Assembly: GCF_001729745.1 (NCBI RefSeq)
Contig: NZ_CP017186.1
Span: forward strand, 3,348,001-3,412,000
Source: Enterobacter hormaechei subsp. hoffmannii
GTDB taxonomy: Bacteria; Pseudomonadota; Gammaproteobacteria; Enterobacterales; Enterobacteriaceae
DNA: 64,000 nucleotides
Direction: 5' to 3'
Part shown: positions 51,310 through 59,862 of the stretch, one piece after another
How positions within the stretch are numbered: position 1 is the first letter of the stretch
Layout: the number at the start of each line of letters is the position of its first letter
Made by a program: the position numbers and the translations under genes
Notes under the pieces: generated by a model
The model's database searches: none
Seen by the model: only the letters and a program-made list of their open reading frames with translations
What the model was told of the DNA's origin: nothing

Positions 51310-53423
51310 AGCCAGCCTCCCTTACCTGAAGACCCCAGCCAGCTGCTGGACAGTCCGGCTCCCTTTTCAGGTTCAGCCTGGACAGGCGACTGAACGGGTT
51401 TTGTTTTTTTCACGGTTATCTCCCGGGGGCGTTCCCCTTCGTGAATATTTGGGTTGAGATCCTGCGGCTCAGCCCATGCAGGGGGTTTTTCCCAGTCACG
51501 AATTTTTTCGTAGCCGCGCAGAACCGCAACGGCATGGGCATAGCAGAACAGGTCAAAGGCTTCGTTGGCACCCTTGCCAGGCTTGCGCCATTTGCCGTCC
51601 ACTCCGCGCTCTTCGTAGGTCAGTTCCTCGTAGAACCATTCCCCCAGCCAGTCAGGAAAATGGATATAGCCCGCACCGGGGGTTTCACGGTCCAGATTGT
51701 TGCTGAGCTGATCCTTGAGCAGGTCGGTCTGCAGCAGATACACCGGCACCTCGCCACGCGCATCGGCCCGACGGTCGCTGCGTTCGGTATTATTTGGATG
51801 GGTTTTAGTGATGATTTTCTGGCGCTTTGTACTGTCGCCCTTGACCAGGTAAACACGTTTACCCAGACCGTCACGGCGGCACTGTCGCCAGAATTTATAG
51901 GCGTTGTCGGTTACGCCCTCTTCACCGCCGCTGTCGACAGCCATGGCCAGCACCGGCATACGGCGCGTCGGGTCAGACTGAAGCGCATACGTTTTTTCCA
52001 GCACATCGGAAACCAGCAGCTGCCAGTCCTCCGGATACGCGCCGGGATGGATCGGCTCCGCCTCACCATGCTCACTGCAGCGCAGCGACTGGCGGATGTT
52101 GTAGCGATCAACCAGCCAGCGTTCACCGTTTTCGCCATAACCGATAATCTGCACGACGAAACGGCGCTTTTTGCCGCCCTGGACGTCAACGGCCGCCAGC
52201 AGGAAACGCACTTTTGGCGGGACCAGCCGTTTACCGTAATCCTCCACGCGAAGCATCAGCGCATCGGCGCGTCGCTGTTCGCTGGCAGAGCGCGGCAGGT
52301 ACGGCAGCCCCCAGTCGGTGTTGATAACCGCCTTAAGGGTTTCTTCGCTGCCGGTCGCTTCATACTCCTGCTCAGCGGTCAGCAGTTTGTACACCAACTG
52401 TGCCCATGTCTGGTACGCGGCTGCCGGGCCTTCCATCCAGAAAGATGCAATGCGAGAACGCCGTGGCTCACCGGAAATATTGCCGTCACGGTCAATACTC
52501 TGACCTTCACGCAACCAGACTCCCACCCCGTTCAGCGCGCGCTTTTTGTCTGCCGTAATAATGCCGCTGCAATGCGGGCAAAGCAGATGTGCCGCCTCAC
52601 TGGCTTTTACCGGGTCAGGCTCATCACGGTAGCCGCTCATGGCCGACATTTCCGGCTGAAAGTATTCGCCACAGTGCGGGCACGGCCAGTACCAGCGACG
52701 ACGATCGCCACGGTTATACAGTGAAAGTGCGCCTGTTGTTGGTGGCGCTTCATGAGGAGATTTGCGACGCCATTTACTGTCGCGAATATCCCGACCCGGG
52801 GAACACTCCACCAGGGTCATACCGGCAGACATAAACGTCGTGGTACGTTTGGAAGCCAGGGTAAAGCCATCGCCCTCGCCGTCGATGTCCTCAGGAAAGC
52901 GGTCATAATCCGTGAGCGCCACACATTTAAAATCTGACGAGGACATGATGTTGATGGAGGGCCAGCCAATCTTGAGATAGTTCCCCGCCAGAAAAGTACG
53001 ATCATGCACGTTGTTATCGTTTCGCAACGGGCTCAGGCGTTTTGCTACCTCAGGACTGACACGGAAGGTTCTGGCCAGTCGCTTTTTTGAGTGCTCGCGG
53101 GCTTTCTCTTCGGTCATCTGAACGACGAGCATATCGGACGGGTCACAGACAATGTTGTATACAACCCAGCCATCCACCAGGCCGATCGTTTTCCCCGTTC
53201 GTGCCGGCCCCACAAACACCACCGCATCGTATTCACGCATCGCGAGGCAGTTCATCGGATCAATCACATACGGGGCGACGGCTGGGTCCCACGGTACCGA
53301 GTTACCGGCCCCCATGGGTACGCGCATAAATTTCTGAACCGCCTCAGCCACAGGCATACGGCGCGGGGCTTTGAGAATGGCGGAAGCGTTACGCCTGACT
53401 TCCGCTGCCGTGGCCTGTCGCAT
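51306..53423 (-). CDS. Terminase large subunit (lambda gpA-like)
   Basis: The 705-residue protein has the ATPase Walker A (VGPARTGKTIGL near residue 75), a Walker B-like segment, zinc-finger-like CPHCGEYFQ and LLCPHCSGIIT pairs, and a nuclease part with acidic residues (VDSGGEEGVTDNA). It translocates DNA and cuts it at cos. It follows the Nu1-like small subunit after 3 nt. Confidence 0.96.
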   Translation of the reverse strand: MRQATAAEVRRNASAILKAPRRMPVAEAVQKFMRVPMGAGNSVPWDPAVAPYVIDPMNCLAMREYDAVVFVGPARTGKTIGLVDGWVVYNIVCDPSDMLVVQMTEEKAREHSKKRLARTFRVSPEVAKRLSPLRNDNNVHDRTFLAGNYLKIGWPSINIMSSSDFKCVALTDYDRFPEDIDGEGDGFTLASKRTTTFMSAGMTLVECSPGRDIRDSKWRRKSPHEAPPTTGALSLYNRGDRRRWYWPCPHCGEYFQPEMSAMSGYRDEPDPVKASEAAHLLCPHCSGIITADKKRALNGVGVWLREGQSIDRDGNISGEPRRSRIASFWMEGPAAAYQTWAQLVYKLLTAEQEYEATGSEETLKAVINTDWGLPYLPRSASEQRRADALMLRVEDYGKRLVPPKVRFLLAAVDVQGGKKRRFVVQIIGYGENGERWLVDRYNIRQSLRCSEHGEAEPIHPGAYPEDWQLLVSDVLEKTYALQSDPTRRMPVLAMAVDSGGEEGVTDNAYKFWRQCRRDGLGKRVYLVKGDSTKRQKIITKTHPNNTERSDRRADARGEVPVYLLQTDLLKDQLSNNLDRETPGAGYIHFPDWLGEWFYEELTYEERGVDGKWRKPGKGANEAFDLFCYAHAVAVLRGYEKIRDWEKPPAWAEPQDLNPNIHEGERPREITVKKTKPVQSPVQAEPEKGAGLSSSWLGSSGKGGWL

Positions 53424-53426
53424 GAC

Positions 53427-53930
53427 TTACTCCTCTTGTTGCGTATCCTCCTGTTCCGGTGAGTCGGCCTGCTCAACTTTGAGGGCTATCTGATCGCGCA
53501 GATCGTCAATAACCTGCTGCACCCTGACAACCGCTGCAGGGGTCATGGCGCAATCGCGCTCAAGAATATCGGGTAACGTTTCCAGCACCTGAACCATTGC
53601 TTTCGCCATGGAGGAAAACTCTCTGGTGACTTCGGATGCCGGGATCAGCTCCCCTGTTTCCTGTTGAAACTTGAGCCGCTCACGCTCCGACTGAAACCAG
53701 GCTTTACGATCCGGGGGAAGCATTTTGTCGACGTCCACCAGCTCGGACGGTGTGGTGCTTGTCAGCAGCTCCCGCAAAATATCGGTGATGGAATAAAGCT
53801 TAAGTTTCGGATTGCTGCCGGGTGCGGGTTGCACATTTGCCAGCTTGCCTGCGACCGTCTGACGGTGCAGATCAGTGATGGCGGCCAGCTGAGTGATATT
53901 CAGCCGGAAATTTTTCAGTTCGTTATCCAT
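53427..53930 (-). CDS. Terminase small subunit (Nu1/DUF1441-like)
   Basis: Start MDNELKNFRLNITQLAAIT gives 167 residues. The N-terminal helix-turn-helix (LNITQLAAITDLHRQTVAGK) is the cos-binding part of Nu1-type proteins; a helical C-terminal domain binds gpA. It is the first gene of the late head module. An ATG 12 nt further upstream is also possible. Confidence 0.9.
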   Translation of the reverse strand: MDNELKNFRLNITQLAAITDLHRQTVAGKLANVQPAPGSNPKLKLYSITDILRELLTSTTPSELVDVDKMLPPDRKAWFQSERERLKFQQETGELIPASEVTREFSSMAKAMVQVLETLPDILERDCAMTPAAVVRVQQVIDDLRDQIALKVEQADSPEQEDTQQEE

Positions 53931-54039
53931 GATGGTGAACAAAAAATGGTCATTTCGACATCCTGCAGATGCTCAGGACAGAAATATCAAGAGGTTAAAC
54001 GGATGATGATGAAACCCATAAAATGCAAAAAACTAGCCG

Positions 54040-54070
54040 ATTTCCGCGTGTCGTCGCCCCCTCGGTGTTC
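54040..54070. other. Candidate cos site
   Basis: On the minus strand the stretch GGGGGCGACGACACGCGG, followed by AAATCGGCTAG and an AT-run, recalls the lambda cosN core (GGGCGGCGACCT then CGCGGGTTTTCG). It lies just upstream of the Nu1-like gene, where lambda has cos. The region 53931-54226 has no other feature I can support. Confidence 0.45.
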
Positions 54071-54226
54071 ATAATCACCAGGAGTACCTGTCCCAATCAA
54101 CGATGTTTATCCGGTTCTCATGAAAAGTTTCAATCAGTGATCAACATCACAAAGGTAGATATTGAAAACATTGATAAAGCCCATATTTTTTATATGACTG
54201 CAATTCAGAGGTCAAAAGGAGCAGTG

Positions 54227-54409
54227 ATGACAACCGAAGAAAAAAAGTTATTTTTGTTTGAGCAAACTTGCGTGTTACTGGCGGGAAGGTTAGGCAATGA
54301 AAAATGCACCCTGTCGCCTAAAACCTGCATTGATGAGCATTTTGAAAAAACATACAAGGCATTGGCGGATGAGTTTGATAAACACTATACCATCCAGCAT
54401 GCAAAATAA
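54227..54409 (+). CDS. Small conserved-type protein, 60 aa, unknown function
   Basis: Start MTTEEKKLFLFEQTCVLLA, with AAAGGAG 5 nt upstream of ATG. It lies opposite to the late genes, between cos and an accessory gene. Charged and helical, with two Cys residues; no membrane segment or known motif. A transcript of its own would make it a lysogenic accessory gene. An upstream in-frame start (54023) would run through the cos-like site. Confidence 0.55.
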   Translation: MTTEEKKLFLFEQTCVLLAGRLGNEKCTLSPKTCIDEHFEKTYKALADEFDKHYTIQHAK

Positions 54410-54424
54410 TTACCCCTCGTAATT

Positions 54425-54449
54425 AAAGCGCTCTTAATGAGCGCTTTTT
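54425..54449. terminator. Bidirectional terminator between the 60-aa and 98-aa genes
   Basis: AAAGCGCTC/GAGCGCTTT stem with TTAAT loop and T-run. It lies between two convergent small genes and fits both. Confidence 0.8.
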
Positions 54450-54471
54450 CCATTCAGTAGTAACGAGTAGC

Positions 54472-54768
54472 TTAATTGATTGGAGAAATGCGAGACCTTA
54501 AGATCGCATCGTCAACATCTACAGTCGTTAAATCATCGTTTGATGCTATGAAGAAATGCTTTCCATCTTCACGAATATGCTCGATGACATTGTAGGCGAT
54601 AACCTCATAAACCATTGTCTCAGCAGGGACATCAGGTGCATACATCTTCGCCATCGCGAGGGGCTCACGGAGAGGAACTTCAAGAATTCGCTTGAGTGTG
54701 CTATTAAAGACTTGCTGATCGTGTACGCCACCTAAGACCAGATAATCGTAGTATTTCTCTTCGCTCAT
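54472..54768 (-). CDS. Accessory protein, 98 aa, unknown function
   Basis: The 98-residue protein begins MSEEKYYDYLVLGGVHDQQ and is acidic and soluble. It contains an aliphatic EVIAYNVIEHIREDGKHFFI segment. Position in the lambda bor region suggests a lysogenic accessory gene. No family recognised. Confidence 0.6.
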   Translation of the reverse strand: MSEEKYYDYLVLGGVHDQQVFNSTLKRILEVPLREPLAMAKMYAPDVPAETMVYEVIAYNVIEHIREDGKHFFIASNDDLTTVDVDDAILRSRISPIN

Positions 54769-54843
54769 TTGTTATCTCTTACAAAGTGTTTGTTTTTTTA
54801 CTATCGCATATTCAAGCCCTCAAAGCATTACCGCAGGCATGAA

Positions 54844-54956
54844 GAGAATACTGATGATCTGTTCATCGGAAAAACGCTTCTTCATGGGGATGTCCTCATG
54901 TGGCTTATGAAGACATTACTAACATCGGGGTGTATTAACCAAAGGGGAGCAGGTCA
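54844..54956 (-). mobile_element. Relic of an IS3-family (IS1222/ISEhe3-like) element
   Basis: On the minus strand it starts with TGACCTGCTCCCC and continues with an IS1222-like leader to an ATG at 54885 reading MKKRFSDEQIISIL, the start of orfA. After CAGTATTCTC the similarity stops and the frame runs out in 7 codons. Only the left inverted repeat and about 14 codons remain. Confidence 0.7.
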
Positions 54957-55002
54957 GCCTACCTATGGTGATGGCAGCAAAAACCGTCCGGAGACGGCTT
55001 CA

Positions 55003-55686
55003 TCAATTTTGTTGCTTCAGCTCTTTTTTCCCTGCAGCTGCAGCAACTATTTTCTCTGATCTAAGTCGTCTGTTTTCTCGTTCAACATACCAATCGCTAA
55101 GCAACGTCTCTATCAAGCTAATGAGTAGCTCAGCCTCCTCTTTGTCGACATCAATAATCAGATCAATGTCTTTTTCCATGTGGGCACCAATATTACCAAT
55201 ACTTCTTATTGCATCTATTGCATGCCATGTATCTGAGTCGACTTTTTCTTGAATGGCCTTAATCTCTTCAAAGAGATTTTTTTCTTTTACGCCCCAAAAG
55301 TCTCTTATCATCCCTTGCAAACATCGGCGCGCTAATGTTGCGGATGCCTTTGGCGAGAGCGTCGCAATCATCGCAGACTCTCTATAATCATTAAGAATCG
55401 CTTTTGGTATGTAATTTGGAAACTGCTTGACTACTCCTTGAGGGCGGTGCATCCAACTTTCGATGGGCTCTGCTATAACATACTTGTTCCCTTCTATCTT
55501 CGCTGAGCCTATCTCTGAAATATAAGTAAATTCCTTACAGTCAGGATTTGGACAGACCTGAACCCACGATTGCACAAAAAGCTTGCCCTGCTTTGTATCA
55601 GCGTCAACAACATAGTTACTATACTTTTGTTGGATTTTGGCCTTGACTGACAGGCGGCCACAAAACGGACATTCCCAAGATGACAT
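55003..55686 (-). CDS. DUF4145 protein with N-terminal zinc ribbon
   Basis: The 227-residue protein has CPFC (residues 6-9) and CPNPDC (45-50), a likely zinc ribbon, then a DUF4145 helical domain with SPKASATLARRCLQGMIRDF and SIGNIGAHMEKDIDLI. DUF4145 occurs in many restriction and defence contexts and some phages; the function is unknown. A good leader (GGAGGTTAAA) precedes the ATG. It sits beside an IS relic. Confidence 0.8.
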   Translation of the reverse strand: MSSWECPFCGRLSVKAKIQQKYSNYVVDADTKQGKLFVQSWVQVCPNPDCKEFTYISEIGSAKIEGNKYVIAEPIESWMHRPQGVVKQFPNYIPKAILNDYRESAMIATLSPKASATLARRCLQGMIRDFWGVKEKNLFEEIKAIQEKVDSDTWHAIDAIRSIGNIGAHMEKDIDLIIDVDKEEAELLISLIETLLSDWYVERENRRLRSEKIVAAAAGKKELKQQN

Positions 55687-55750
55687 TTTAACCTCCGTAC
55701 ATTATTGAAGGTTAATATATTGCAAAACATCATATTGTTAAACGAACTAA

Positions 55751-56212
55751 TTACTTGCTGCATTGCTCTTTGATGAAGTCCTGCAGATAGTCAACCTGCT
55801 TTGTCACTGTGACGATCCGCTCTCTGAGGGTGAAATAATCCCGTTCAGCGGGGTCAGTAAGTCTGGGGCTGGTAGCATCGCCCATGCCGCTGGCGTCGGT
55901 CGTTCCGTTCGCGGGACATCTTGCATTGATGTGCAGCCCACACTTACCAGAGCTAACGCAACGCTGCAGATCTTCAAGCTGAGATTTCGCATCGGCTAAT
56001 TCCTTCGTGTATTTAGCATCCAGAGCTGCTGCGTCGCGCTGGCGGGTCTGCATGTCTTTGATGGCGGCGTTCGCTAGGCTCAGTTGTTCGGTAGCTTTAT
56101 CGCGCTGGTCTTTGTAAGTTATGGCGTGGACGCGATAGTGATCAATCGCCCATGCCATAGAAACCAGAATACAGATAACCAGCACGGTGATAATGGCGGT
56201 TATTCGACTCAC
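55751..56212 (-). CDS. Rz: Rz-like inner-membrane spanin
   Basis: A GTG start overlapping the lysozyme TGA (GTGA) gives 153 residues, the length of lambda Rz. An N-terminal membrane helix ([19 protein letters not shown]) is followed by a long helical stretch ([19 protein letters not shown]). The Rz1 gene is nested inside. Confidence 0.9.
   Translation of the reverse strand: MSRITAIITVLVICILVSMAWAIDHYRVHAITYKDQRDKATEQLSLANAAIKDMQTRQRDAAALDAKYTKELADAKSQLEDLQRCVSSGKCGLHINARCPANGTTDASGMGDATSPRLTDPAERDYFTLRERIVTVTKQVDYLQDFIKEQCSK
55804..55992 (-). CDS. Rz1: Rz1-like outer-membrane spanin lipoprotein, nested in Rz
   Basis: The 62-residue product lies wholly inside Rz in another frame. It has a lipoprotein signal with LVSVGC, then Pro-rich mature sequence ([16 protein letters not shown]). 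Ser at -3 of the lipobox is unusual but tolerated. It joins Rz across the periplasm in lysis. Confidence 0.85.
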   Translation of the reverse strand: MRNLSLKICSVALALVSVGCTSMQDVPRTERPTPAAWAMLPAPDLLTPLNGIISPSESGSSQ

Positions 56213-56745
56213 TGGTCTATCCCCCAGCATGCCAAAGCGCTTTCCTGATCGCGTCGTTCCACCTGACCATAGCAGCCATTTTTCTGGCTTTTAGTCAGGC
56301 GGCAATCACGTCCACCGTCTTTAATCCACCAGCGGATAGATTCACAGGCCCCTTTCCGGTCACCAGCATTGATGCGCTTATAGAAAGTGGAAGGGAAACA
56401 TTTGCCCGGTCCGATGTTATAGGGACAAAAGGAAGCAATCCCAGCCTTCTGTGGAGCACTTAGGGGAACGTGAATATTACGTTCAACCCACGCAAGCGCC
56501 TTATCCCGTTCGATGGCGTTTACCTGGTCGCATTTCGCCTGAGTCAGCTTCATGCCCTGCACCACCGGTTTGCCCTCAACCATTGTGGCACCACGGCAAA
56601 TCGTCCAGATGCCTCCACCGTCTTTGTATGCAGTGAGGCTGTTCCCCTCTTTCTCATTCAGAAACTGATCGAGAATGACGGATGCCGGTGCACCTGCGAG
56701 TACCAGCCCCAGAACAGCAGCACTCAATTTTGCTCTGGTTCCCAT
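56209..56745 (-). CDS. SAR endolysin, GH24 lysozyme
   Basis: Start [18 protein letters not shown] gives 178 residues, with an N-terminal signal-arrest-release helix. The catalytic set Glu-8aa-Asp-5aa-Thr is in [20 protein letters not shown]. Six or more Cys suggest redox-controlled activation. It overlaps the Rz start and the holin end by 4 nt or less. Confidence 0.93.
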   Translation of the reverse strand: MGTRAKLSAAVLGLVLAGAPASVILDQFLNEKEGNSLTAYKDGGGIWTICRGATMVEGKPVVQGMKLTQAKCDQVNAIERDKALAWVERNIHVPLSAPQKAGIASFCPYNIGPGKCFPSTFYKRINAGDRKGACESIRWWIKDGGRDCRLTKSQKNGCYGQVERRDQESALACWGIDQ

Positions 56746-57047
56746 CACTCACCTTCCTTTTGTAATGCCTCAACGACCACGCTTGCAGCTGCAGGACGTT
56801 CGTGAAGCGGTTTGTCACCAACGCCTTTCAGGTAGTCATTGACCATTTTTGTTCGCTTCTCATCCTCTTTACGCCTGCGGTGTGCATCTATACGCCCGTT
56901 GATGTAGGAGGCAAGCGAGATAAGCAAACCAGCAGCGCCAAAGAACATGAACACCAGATCCTGAGTGGTAAATCCAATGGCAGAAGCCAGAGCTGCTACC
57001 CACGCAAAGAACTGCGTGAAGATGTTCCCTGAATCATTCATTTTCAT
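56745..57047 (-). CDS. Holin (class II)
   Basis: The 100-residue protein has two hydrophobic helices (about residues 9-24 and 29-49: TQFFAWVAALASAIGF, DLVFMFFGAAGLLISLA) and a long charged C-terminal tail. It controls lysis timing. Met1 and Met3 are both possible starts, a common dual-start holin pattern. Confidence 0.88.
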   Translation of the reverse strand: MKMNDSGNIFTQFFAWVAALASAIGFTTQDLVFMFFGAAGLLISLASYINGRIDAHRRRKEDEKRTKMVNDYLKGVGDKPLHERPAAASVVVEALQKEGE

Positions 57048-57085
57048 GGTCTCTCACCTCGCTGTGTGCGGGTGTTATTGAGGTA

Positions 57086-57111
57086 ATAAAAAAGGTCGCT
57101 ATCGCGACCTC
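57086..57111 (-). terminator. Terminator between methyltransferase and holin
   Basis: AGGTCGC/GCGACCT stem with a TATC-type loop; on the minus strand a T-run follows. The Q antiterminator must read through it to reach the lysis and late genes. Confidence 0.8.
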
Positions 57112-57115
57112 ACGT

Positions 57116-58168
57116 TTATTCCCCTGCCAACGCCCGTATTTCCCCCAACGTCTGATTAAACCTTTCCTCTTCGAGTTCAACGCCAATAGCCTGGCGGCCA
57201 AGTTCCAGCGCGACTTTCACGGTCGAACCGGACCCCATAAAGAAATCAGCCACCACATCACCAGGCTTACTGCTGGCGCTGATGATCTGCCGCAACATAT
57301 CTGCGGGTTTTTCGCATGGGTGTTTACCTGGGTAAAACTGAATGGGTTTATGTGTCCAGACGTCGGTATAAGGAACGGATACGGAAACAGAGAAATGCCG
57401 CCGAAGTGATTTGTACTCTTCGAGCAGCTCTGAATATTTGCGATTCAACGAATGCCACAGAGCCACCAGCTGGTGGTGTGGTGTTGCCAGTTCGCCGTTC
57501 TGGTGCTTTTCGATGGCTACCTGCGTGAAAAGGGACTGAAGTTTCCGGTAGTCTGATTCATTCGGTAATTGCCACTGGCTACCGCTGAACCAGTGAGACA
57601 CCATGTTCTTCTTTCCTGTCGCATCGGCTATTTGTTTTGAGGATATGCCAAGCGCTTCACGTGCATCCCGGAAATAAGAAATTAGGGGAGTCATTACATG
57701 CTGCTTCAGCTCGCTTCCCTTCTCAGCGTACCCGTCGCTCTTTGGTTTATACGGGCCCTAGTAATGCTCAGCGAAGAGGATGCGCTCTGTTGCAGGGAAG
57801 TAAGAGCGCAGGCTCTCTTTATTACAGCCATTCCAGCGGCCCGACGGTTTAGCCCAGATGATGTGGTTAAGGATATTGAACCGCTCACGCATCATGATCT
57901 CAATGTCTGCAGCCAAGCGGTGACCGGAGAAAAGATAAATACTGCCAGCAGGTTTAAGCACTCGCCAGAATTGTGCGAGGCTCATATCAAGCCAGCGAAG
58001 ATAATCCTCATCCCCTTTCCATTGGTTGTCCCAGCCGTTGGGTTTCACTTTGAAGTACGGCGGATCCGTAACTATCAGGTCAACGGAGTTATCAGGGAGA
58101 GTGGCGATGTATTGCAGGCTATCAGCGTTGACTAACTCAACACTGTTTATATTTACAGTATTTTTCAT
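57116..58168 (-). pseudogene. DNA adenine methyltransferase, interrupted by an in-frame amber codon
   Basis: One frame of 351 codons is broken only by TAG at 57758-57760 (context EHY-stop-GPYKPK). The N-terminal part (136 aa) holds DPPY at residues 35-38 (motif IV); the C-terminal part holds DFFMGSGST (motif I), the order of beta-class methyltransferases. Between them is a segment, ISSKQIADATGKKNMVSHWF, that looks like a helix-turn-helix and may recognise the target. Without read-through or suppression neither part should be active. A C-to-T change of CAG is the likely cause. Confidence 0.85.
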
Positions 58169-58332
58169 AGATCAATAAGCGTAACTCTGATAGGCTCTCT
58201 TTGCTTTTGCGCTAAAGCAATGGGCCTTGGTTAGCTTGTGACCTGAAAGCATGAGCTGATGGCTGGCCGGGTGCTACAACACTCGCCAGCCGCCCATTTT
58301 CACAAAAGGAACTCCCTTAGAGGAGCGTGAGA

Positions 58333-58998
58333 TCAGTTCCCGATAGTATCTACCAGGCCTGTAATTTCTTTACGTATATTTTCTATAAATCTGAAACATA
58401 TCTGACTACATTTACCCATAGCTGTCCCTAAGTCAGTACCCGTTCCATCTCCTCCTGAAAAGGCGATTTCGCTAACCTCATTAAGACAGTCATATAATTT
58501 TCTTGCATTCTGGTCATTCAAGTCCAAATACGAATCCAAAAGAAATTTTGCTTCCATTATTAACTGTGATTTATCCATAATCAGCTTATGTAATTCAATC
58601 CCTCGTACTCTACTGGCTGAGTCTTTATTATTAATAACATCTTTATATTCATTTTTAGCTTGATATTGTTCAAGATGATGTTTAATAAACTCAACATACG
58701 CTAACCTTACTTCTTTGCAGACATCCTTTTTCAATTCTATCTCTGTCGCCAATTGGGTATTAAGCTTTAAAGTTTTTAATTGTTGCTCAATACCTAAAGT
58801 GTACTGTTCGCTTTGTTTACGAATATTAACTTTGAATTGAATATATGAAAACAATAATGCAATGAAAGAGATAAATGCAGGGAGAATGGCTATTAACACT
58901 TTGCTCGCAGAATCCCAGATACTGGAACTATTCTCCATTTTAACTGTAACAATATGACTGGCTGGTTTCAAAACCTCTAAAAGATTCAGTATGTCCAT
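58333..58998 (-). CDS. Membrane-anchored coiled-coil protein, unknown function
   Basis: Start MDILNLLEVLKPASHIVTV, with AAGGAATTC before the ATG, gives 221 residues. One membrane helix (about residues 36-55: VLIAILPAFISFIALLFSY) follows a short N-terminal part. The long C-terminal domain is helical, Lys/Glu/Gln-rich and AT-rich in codons. It lies right after the tR'-like terminator, the usual place of accessory genes. No family recognised; an exclusion role is possible but unproven. Confidence 0.7.
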   Translation of the reverse strand: MDILNLLEVLKPASHIVTVKMENSSSIWDSASKVLIAILPAFISFIALLFSYIQFKVNIRKQSEQYTLGIEQQLKTLKLNTQLATEIELKKDVCKEVRLAYVEFIKHHLEQYQAKNEYKDVINNKDSASRVRGIELHKLIMDKSQLIMEAKFLLDSYLDLNDQNARKLYDCLNEVSEIAFSGGDGTGTDLGTAMGKCSQICFRFIENIRKEITGLVDTIGN

Positions 58999-59030
58999 AA
59001 TGAATTCCTTGCAAAAAGAAATCATCATAA

Positions 59031-59056
59031 CAAAAAACCCCGCCGGAGCGAGGTGG
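59031..59056 (-). terminator. tR'-like terminator
   Basis: CCTCGC/GCGGGG-type stem (CCCCGCCGGAGCGAGG on the plus strand) with six T on the minus strand. It lies about 40 nt after a promoter that follows Q, the classic pR'-tR' layout where Q is required. Confidence 0.75.
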
Positions 59057-59089
59057 TTACAAATTTAGCAATATATCAAATTAGCTTCA

Positions 59090-59118
59090 AATATGGCTCA
59101 TTTTGTTGCATTTTGCAA
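59090..59118 (-). promoter_or_regulatory. Candidate late promoter pR'
   Basis: On the minus strand TTGCAA (59113-59118) and CATATT (59090-59095) are spaced by 17 nt. It is 31 nt past the Q stop and just before the tR'-like terminator, as in lambda and phage 82. Confidence 0.6.
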
Positions 59119-59148
59119 GCGCAATTGGGGGAGTTAGTGAAATTTACC

Positions 59149-59841
59149 TCACATTTCCGCCACTTTCAGCTCCTGGTACTCTTCGTACCGTGAAAAAATT
59201 TCGCTTAGTGCCTGGCTGTCCATTTCAGCAAACGACGCTTTGAAAGCCGCCCAGTGGCCTGAATACACTCTGAGCCAGGTGGAACGCTCAACGCTGACCA
59301 TGCGCGCCAGAGCTGCACCAGCATACTCTTGGTATGTATCGTTATTACGCGAGGCAGCAACTTCTTGCGCCGCAAGCCAGACAAGCCCTACCAGTTTTTT
59401 AATGACACGGTCCTGGATTTTTTTGCCGCTATGCTGACGCTGAAACTGTTCCCACACGTGCTGGCACATTAATGTCTGGTACCGGAAAGTCAGGTCATAC
59501 CCATAGCAGTACCGCACCCATGCCTGCAAATGCTCCCCCAGACCATTCACCGACCGACGCCATGCTGAACAAGCGAACTCCGTATCCTTAATAGGCGGTA
59601 AAGGTCGTCGACGGCTCCTTGTCTCAAGAACATAAAGTGGAGTGGCCAGCGTTTTTACAACCTTTGATCCACAACCTTCACCACCCTCCATGACGATTTC
59701 GGGGTGGTGTCGGGGGTATTTGTTCTTATCTGCTGGTGGATGCTCACTGAATGCCTGCAGCTGTCCTTTTGTCGATCCTGATAAATCCGCCAGCGCGCGG
59801 TGCAGTTCAATCCGCGTAAATTCCAGTTCTTGTAAATTCAT
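59149..59841 (-). CDS. Antitermination protein Q (phage 82/21 type)
   Basis: Start MNLQELEFTRIELHRALAD gives 230 residues, with the phage 82-type Q features: ADLSGSTKGQLQAFSEHPPA, FACSAWRRSVNGLGEHLQAW and KKIQDRVIKKLVGLVWLAA. Q loads on polymerase at pR' and lets it pass the terminators in the late operon. Spans from Q to the tail fibre are all on the same strand. Confidence 0.92.
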   Translation of the reverse strand: MNLQELEFTRIELHRALADLSGSTKGQLQAFSEHPPADKNKYPRHHPEIVMEGGEGCGSKVVKTLATPLYVLETRSRRRPLPPIKDTEFACSAWRRSVNGLGEHLQAWVRYCYGYDLTFRYQTLMCQHVWEQFQRQHSGKKIQDRVIKKLVGLVWLAAQEVAASRNNDTYQEYAGAALARMVSVERSTWLRVYSGHWAAFKASFAEMDSQALSEIFSRYEEYQELKVAEM

Positions 59842-59862
59842 TATGCTCAGCGCTCCATACAA

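Noticed and set aside
51441..52724. A 427-codon frame on the plus strand opposite the large terminase gene
   Set aside because: It lies wholly antisense to a conserved terminase with intact motifs, and its product shows no domain; it is a by-product of GC-rich codon use.
57116..57694. C-terminal half of the methyltransferase as a separate gene starting MTPLISYF
   Set aside because: It lacks motif IV and has no good ribosome site; the frame is continuous with the upstream half apart from one amber codon.
58250..58300. Possible tRNA gene between Q region and methyltransferase
   Set aside because: The GGCTGGC/GCCAGCC arms only form a hairpin; no T arm or anticodon arm fits.
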